NCBI GenBank assembly: GCA_028554795.2
Contig: CM068829.1
Span: 129,720,016-129,784,015, forward strand
Direction: 5' to 3'
From: Sinohyriopsis cumingii
Taxonomy: Eukaryota > Mollusca > Bivalvia > Unionida > Unionidae
Length of the DNA: 64,000 nucleotides
Below are positions 58,489 to 64,000 of this stretch, piece after piece (the first letter of the stretch is position 1; each line of letters opens with the position of its first letter). Below the pieces are notes generated by a model. It saw only the letters and a program-made list of their open reading frames with translations. It did not search any database and had not been told where the DNA came from. The position numbers were made by a program, and so were the translations under genes.

Positions 58489-58562
58489 GCAAGGGTGGGT
58501 ATCAAACCTATGACCTTTGTATTATGAAGCCAGTACTCTACCAATTAAGTTACCAGAGCTCC
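58489..58562 (-). repeat. tRNA-like SINE head of a second family
   Basis: On the minus strand, GGTAACTTAATTGGTAGAG looks like an A box and GGTTTGATACC like a B box at tRNA-like spacing. There is no complete tRNA fold or obvious core, so it is a repeat rather than a tRNA gene. Confidence 0.5.
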
Positions 58563-58765
58563 TCCAAGAGTTATATTCCAAATATGAAGAGGGTGGTATA
58601 TTCAAACAGTATTGGCAAGAAAGCAGTGGACTTGAACACTGAGGATAATCTAGTGTGGATGGATGCATGGACATACACACAGATGCCAAAGTGATTATTA
58701 TTTTGAGTTTACAAAATTGCACCCTTGATCAAAAATGTACATATTCATCTGCTGACACATCACAA

Positions 58766-60508
58766 GCTGGCAGTGCTTGAAAAATGCCTTTTGGCAGTTT
58801 GGTATTAATCATGAGCTGGCAGTGCCTGATATATGCTTTTTGCAGTTTGGTACTCATTTTGAGCTGTCAGTGCTTGACATAGGCTCTCTTTGCAGTTTGG
58901 TACTCATATTGATCTGGTAGTACCTGACAGAGACCTTTTGCAGTTTGGTACTCATTATCAGCTGGCAGTACCTGATACAAGCCTTTTACAGTTTGGTATT
59001 CCTTATAAGCTTGCAGTACCTGATATAGGTTCTCTTTGCTCTGTGGTACTTGTACTCATCATGCGCTTGCAGTCCCTGATATAGGCTTTGTTCAGTTTGG
59101 TACTCATTATGAGATGGCAGTGACTGATAAAGGCCTTTTGCAGTTTTGTACCCATTATGAGCTTGCAGTGCCTTATATAGACTTTTTACAGTTTGGTACT
59201 CATTATGTGCTTGCAGTCCCTGAAATAGGCCCTTTACAGTTTGGTACTCATTCATCATTATGAGCTTGCAGTCCCTGATATAGGCCTTTTACAGTTTGGT
59301 ACTCAATGTAAGCTGGCAGTGCCTTATATAGACTTTGTGCAGTTTGGTACTCATTATGAGCCTGCAGTCCCTGATATAGGCCTTTTACAGTTTGGTACTC
59401 AATATAAGCTGGCAGTGCCTTATATAGACTTTGTGCAGTTTGGTACTCATTATGAGCTTGCAGTCCCTGATATAGGCCTTTTACAGTTTGGTACTCAATG
59501 TAAGCTGGCAGTGCCTTATATAGACTGTGCAGTTTGGTACTCATTATGAGCTTGCAGTCCCTGATATAGGCCTTTTACAGTTTGGTACTCAATATAAACT
59601 GGCAGTGCCTTATATAGACTTTGTGCAGTTTGGTACTCATTATGAGCCTGCAGTCCCTGATATAGGCCTTTTACAGTTTGGTACTCAATGTAAGCTGGCA
59701 GTGCCTTATATAGACTGTGCAGTTTGGTACTCATTATGAGCTTGCAGTCCCTGATATAGGCCTTTTACAGTTTGGTACTCAATATAAACTGGCAGTGCCT
59801 TATATAGACTTTGTGCAGTTTGGTACTCATTATGAGTTTGCAGTGCTTGATGTAGGCCTTTTGCAGTTTGGTATTTATTATAAGCTGGTGGTGCCTTATA
59901 TAGGCTTTGTGCAGTTTGGTACTCATTATAAGCTTACACTGCTTGATGTAGGCTTTTTACAGTTTGGTACTCATTATAAGCTGTTGGTGCCTTATATAGG
60001 CTTTTTGCAGTCTGGTGCTCATTATGAGCCTGCAGTGCCTTATATAGGCTTTGTGCAGTTTGGTACTCATTATAAGCTTGCAGTGACTTATATAGGCTTT
60101 TTTGCAGTCTGGTACTCATTATGAGTTTGCAGTGCCTTATATAGGCTTTTTGCAGTTTGGTACTCATTATGAGCTTGCAGTGCCTGATATAGGCCTTTTG
60201 CAGTTTGGTACTCTTTATAAGCTGGCAGTGCCTTATATAGGCTTTGTGCATTTTGGTACTCATTATGAGCTTGCAGTGGTCGATATAGGCCTTTTAAGGT
60301 TTGGTACTCAATATAAGCTGGCAGTGCCTTATATAGACTTTGTGCAGTTTGGTACTCATTATGAGTTTGCAGTGCTTGATGTATGCCTTTTGCAGTTTGG
60401 TATTCATTATAAGCTGGCAGTGCCTTATATAGGCTTTTTGCAGTCTGGTGCTCATTATGAGATGGTAAAACTTGATAAGAGTCCTCTTGCTGTTTGGTAC
60501 TCATCAGA
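58766..60508. repeat. 48-bp minisatellite, about 36 copies, open on both strands
   Basis: The unit is exactly 48 bp over most of the array (for example AGTTTGGTACTC at 59341, 59389 and 59437), often in 96-bp dimers. Because 48 is 16 codons, long frames persist. On the plus strand the unit reads like LQFGTHYELAVPDIGL, on the minus strand like YQTVKGLYQGLQAHNE. It lies inside an ST13 intron. Nothing outside the repeat (start, splice sites, flanking domain) supports translation. Confidence 0.9.
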
Positions 60509-61244
60509 TGTCTTTCTAACATGCGTTTTATTTCCTTTTTTAACACCTTGATAAAATGGCTCAATTGGTATCTCTGCTGAAGGCACATCACCAACATTTA
60601 CGCTCATTATGACATTACACTCTAATGTCATCATGGAAATGCACAGCTAATGGAGAAGTGAGACACGCGCATGCTGTAATACTAAGTCAACTGAGTGCAA
60701 TGGTATGAACAATTCTAATTTTGTTTATCTTCCATCTTAGGATTAAAATAATACCTTACAGAGAGCTACCTATTTAAAAGAAAATATCATATTTAATTGT
60801 TGCAACATTTTCCTTATGTCCTCAAGCAGGCACACTCCATGATTATTTAATCTGTCAAAAATAAAAGCAGGTATTTATCTGTTTAAGTGGATACCTCTTT
60901 TGATGTTACTCTTTGTTAAGCCAATTATAGAAACAAACTAACATAACAGACCAATGAGTTTCATCACAAATCTTCTTAAAAATGTTACTCTTATGTTCTG
61001 CTCTTTGTTGAAATTAACAAGAAAAACAAAAATGGTCTTAGTTATAACCAATCTTCTAAGCACTTTAGGAAAACCAAACTTCAGTCATTTTATTATTTAT
61101 ATTTAACTTATGTTTCTGGGCCTAAATGATGCATATTCATCTGTTGCACACAAGTCATTCCACAATACCATTATGGGACTTAATATCAGAGGAATTCACC
61201 ACAAATGTTTGTGGACAAACTTTTAACATTCCATATGTTCTTAA

Positions 61245-62350
61245 CCCTTTAGCTACGATGGCTGCATCTAAACGTCACCTGTAAATACTGAACCTAACTG
61301 ACGCATATATGCAGTGTCGATAAGCCTAGTTTAGTAACCCAGTGGCATTTACGTGCATATAGTTCAGCAGTACTGGAAACCCCAGTGTCGCATCTATGTG
61401 GACGAGACTGCTATGCTAACTAAATGCTGATTGGTTGAAAGTACAGAACGTTACATATTTCTGATAATCATAACCAATGAGAGGAGTTTACTCAACATTT
61501 TGATACAAGTTTGAAAGCTGAAAGGTTAAATTTAGACATTGTAAATACTTTTCTGCACTTTACAAAATACGTGTAGTTGAGATAAAGATGACTTCCAATT
61601 CAGATATGAGCAACTTTAAAGGGTTCAATGCAAGTGATATCGAAGAGTTTAATGGATCAGTTTGAGAAAATGGAATAAATATTTATGTTAAACCCATTTC
61701 AACACCACTTGCACAATGGAGTGATGACCTCGCCATGTTCGAGATCAATGACTTTGATTCTCATGTTGGTTCAACAATCGAGCATGGACCACTATGCAAT
61801 GAGAAAGACTTTTTTCTCAAGTTTTTTCCTGAATGTCTGGTGGAAAAGCTTGTGAAAGAAAGAAACGATTATGCCAAGAAAATGAGGGACCAAAAGCAAG
61901 ACCTCAAATGGTATGAAATCAGCATCAAGGAAATGTGGGCATATCTTGGAATATACATTGTCATTTATGTGTAGATAATGACTATTTTGAGAGGCACCAC
62001 TCTCAAATTTGTAATTAAACTGTAGCTTTCATTCATGTTTTTCTATGTACATATGTAAATATTGGATTTATTCTGTGGGATTCAAAACAGTTTACATGAC
62101 TGAATAAATAAAGTGGAAATACATGACTAACAGACACTATACAAGGTAAGCTTTTTTTTATTTCACTGAAATTCAGCAAAAACTAATGAAATAATGAATA
62201 TAAATGTAACCATGTTTTTACTGTCAGTGTTCATAGTCAGCCATGATGATGCTCTAGTATTAAGCCTAGCAACCAGCCTCAGTAGTCTCAGTAACTGATA
62301 TGATAGCACTCAACAGTAGTGAGACTACAACAGCTGTAGTAGCTAAAGGG
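61245..62350 (+). mobile_element. piggyBac-family deletion derivative (1,106 bp)
   Basis: Perfect 12-bp inverted ends CCCTTTAGCTAC (61245-61256) and GTAGCTAAAGGG (62339-62350), flanked by TTAA on each side (61241-61244 and 62351-62354), the target of piggyBac. The inside holds only the N-terminal transposase region. Confidence 0.93.
61588..61974 (+). pseudogene. piggyBac transposase N-terminal fragment
   Basis: The frame starts MTSNSDMSNFKGF and has an in-frame TGA at 61663-61665. It continues to FFPECLVEKLVKERNDYAKK, then WYEISIKEMWAYLGIYI, the conserved region that precedes the catalytic domain in PGBD/piggyBac transposases. The stop follows directly. The catalytic Asp residues and the Cys-rich C-terminus are absent, so it is inactive. 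Confidence 0.88.
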
Positions 62351-62876
62351 TTAAAGAGTATAATCTGCCACCTTACCCATTTTATGAAAAAAAGAATTAC
62401 TAGGAAACTCAGAGAATGTTGACAAATCTCAAAAAGTTTTAGGCAATCTCACAGTATCACTCCTTGTGTGTAATTCTCTTGGAATAATACATTTCTAAGG
62501 CTAAAGTTTTCTTTTTTTTATACATTTTATATTTCTGTTAAATTAACTGACTTACGACACAAAAATTTATCAAAATTAAAATAAATGATACCATGCAAAC
62601 CGCATTAGGAGTAAACCTGCAGATGAATGTACTCTGAATACCTTCAATCACTGCAGAGTTCATATACAACACTAAATGTAAGTTCCTAGCCCGTAGTAAA
62701 TGAGAACTCAAATGACTTTTTATCTCTCCATTCGCACTATTTAATGTATACGATTAAAAAAAATGTCTCCAAGAATTCACTACAATTTAACAAAATATTT
62801 TTTTCAGTCTCGTAGACTGGTAATCAAAATATAACATTTATGGATGGATTTGAGTAGTAAATCATTCATTACTCAC

Positions 62877-62979
62877 ATTTGGTTTAACTTCCTTCAGTAA
62901 GGCATTAGACTCGTCATCATAGTCCAGCTTGCATGCTTTACTAACATCGGAGTATGCAAGCTCCCAGTTCCCAAGCATC
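62877..62979 (-). CDS. ST13: ST13/Hip exon (end of TPR domain)
   Basis: A 103-nt exon encoding MLGNWELAYSDVSKACKLDY, then DDESNALLKEVKPN, matching the [23 protein letters not shown]...LKEVQP region of vertebrate Hip at the end of the third TPR. The acceptor AG is at 62980-62981 and the donor GT at 62875-62876. The first base completes a codon from an upstream exon, which must lie beyond 64,000 because no matching exon is seen between here and the window end. Confidence 0.93.
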
Positions 62980-63951
62980 CTGAACAGAATAAAGATGTTA
63001 TCAATTTTACAGTGGCTAAATATATCATGCATGATTGAAGGGTAATATTTATGGATTGCTGCACTTGAAAACTGAAAGCACACATACCTTGTAATCAGTG
63101 CTAGAATTAAACAAGTCAACCTGTGTATAGGAACTGCACAGTGGCCAATCTATAAGTGACCTTTAAAAGCGGATAGTATTATACACAGGTCATTTTGCAT
63201 TGAACCATTAAGCCTATTGGGGGAACTTATGTGCCAGTGGTTACTGTGGTAGGTTTAACTTTACTAGTTTTTCCTCAAATTCTTCTCTGTAACAATCAAA
63301 TTCTCTTGTGTGTTAACCTATAGCCAGCAAGAAAACAAGAACTGCAGCTGACAACACTTATAAATATAGTGAAATAGTGAAAACCTATTAACAATCTTTC
63401 AAAAGTGAAAATTTGTTTATAAAGGGCAAACAACATCATGAAAATCCATCTACAAAGGGCACTAAATATAATGAAAGCCCATCTCTCTCTCTCTCTCTCT
63501 ATATATATATACACACACACACACATAATACTCAGCAGTGAAAACCAGCATATAATTGACACTTGACATAGTGAAAAGCCATATACATGGATAAAAATGA
63601 GCAACAATTTAAAAAAAAATTAAATTCACCAATAAAACTAATGACAAAAGCTTGACTGGCTTGAAAGGAAGGCAAACTGTTAGCATTTGTACTAATAACA
63701 ATTTTGTGTCAACATTGGCCTTTGTGTTTTTTTCTGTTTTATGGGGTTTATGTTGGGTATTATGTTTTTTTTTAAACAGTGATAATGACATTGATTCACT
63801 ACAAACATTGGGGAACCGTTTTGTACTTGCACTGTTACCAATGTATGTGTGTGTGTGTGTGTGTGCATGTGTAGATTCACTACAAACATTGGGAACTGTT
63901 TTGTATTGGCACTGTTATCAATTTGTATGAATGCAAGTGTGTATGTATGCA

Positions 63952-63992
<41 letters not shown>

Positions 63993-64000
63993 ATGTATGT
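62980..64000. other. ST13 intron with microsatellites
   Basis: (CT)n-(TA)n-(CA)n at 63482-63525, (GT)n at 63846-63864, and (GT)n with GTAT units at 63957-64000. No exon recognised. Confidence 0.6.

Overview
The window looks like a piece of AT-rich animal chromosome, most likely from a mollusc and perhaps a bivalve, carrying two virus-derived elements side by side. The animal assignment rests on a spliced ST13/Hip gene. The mollusc guess rests on tRNA-headed SINEs whose core and tail resemble bivalve SINEs as I remember them, plus scattered minisatellites, MITEs and a LINE remnant. The species cannot be named from this sequence.

Bases 1 to about 9,820 hold the right-hand part of an adenovirus/Polinton-like (adintovirus-like) element, called E1 here. 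It has an HNH endonuclease gene and a small helical protein gene on the plus strand. Between them is a repeat-rich control region. A tight minus-strand cluster of nine genes follows. Transcribed from right to left, it encodes: a 344-aa scaffold/cement-like protein, a pVI-like protein, a major-capsid-like protein, a basic core protein, an adenain-type protease, a trimeric-fibre-like protein, a two-helix membrane protein, a penton/minor-capsid-like protein, and an unknown 98-aa protein. All frames are intact. Three structural proteins carry matches to the adenain cleavage consensus, so protease and substrates form a coherent maturation set. No DNA polymerase B, integrase or packaging ATPase is in the window; if E1 is complete they lie to the left of base 1.

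Bases 12,950 to 17,970 hold a second, older and decayed relative (E2) in the same orientation and gene order. It has frameshifts and internal deletions, and its left part is missing. Its protease frame is still open. Both elements end at the right in a 235-275 bp domain bounded by its own inverted repeat.

From 18 kb the sequence is host-like. A largely non-coding stretch (17.97-26.6 kb) contains an hAT MITE and a 1.18-kb foldback element. It is followed by one long open frame with ten DHSY-type motifs (26.6-27.9 kb). Next comes a long stretch with SINEs, a CR1/L2-like LINE remnant and a Harbinger-like MITE (28-48 kb). The right end (48.3-63 kb) is the 3' half of ST13/Hip on the minus strand, in five recognisable exons. 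Its introns contain an hAT-like element, SINEs, a 48-bp minisatellite open on both strands, and a TTAA-flanked piggyBac derivative.
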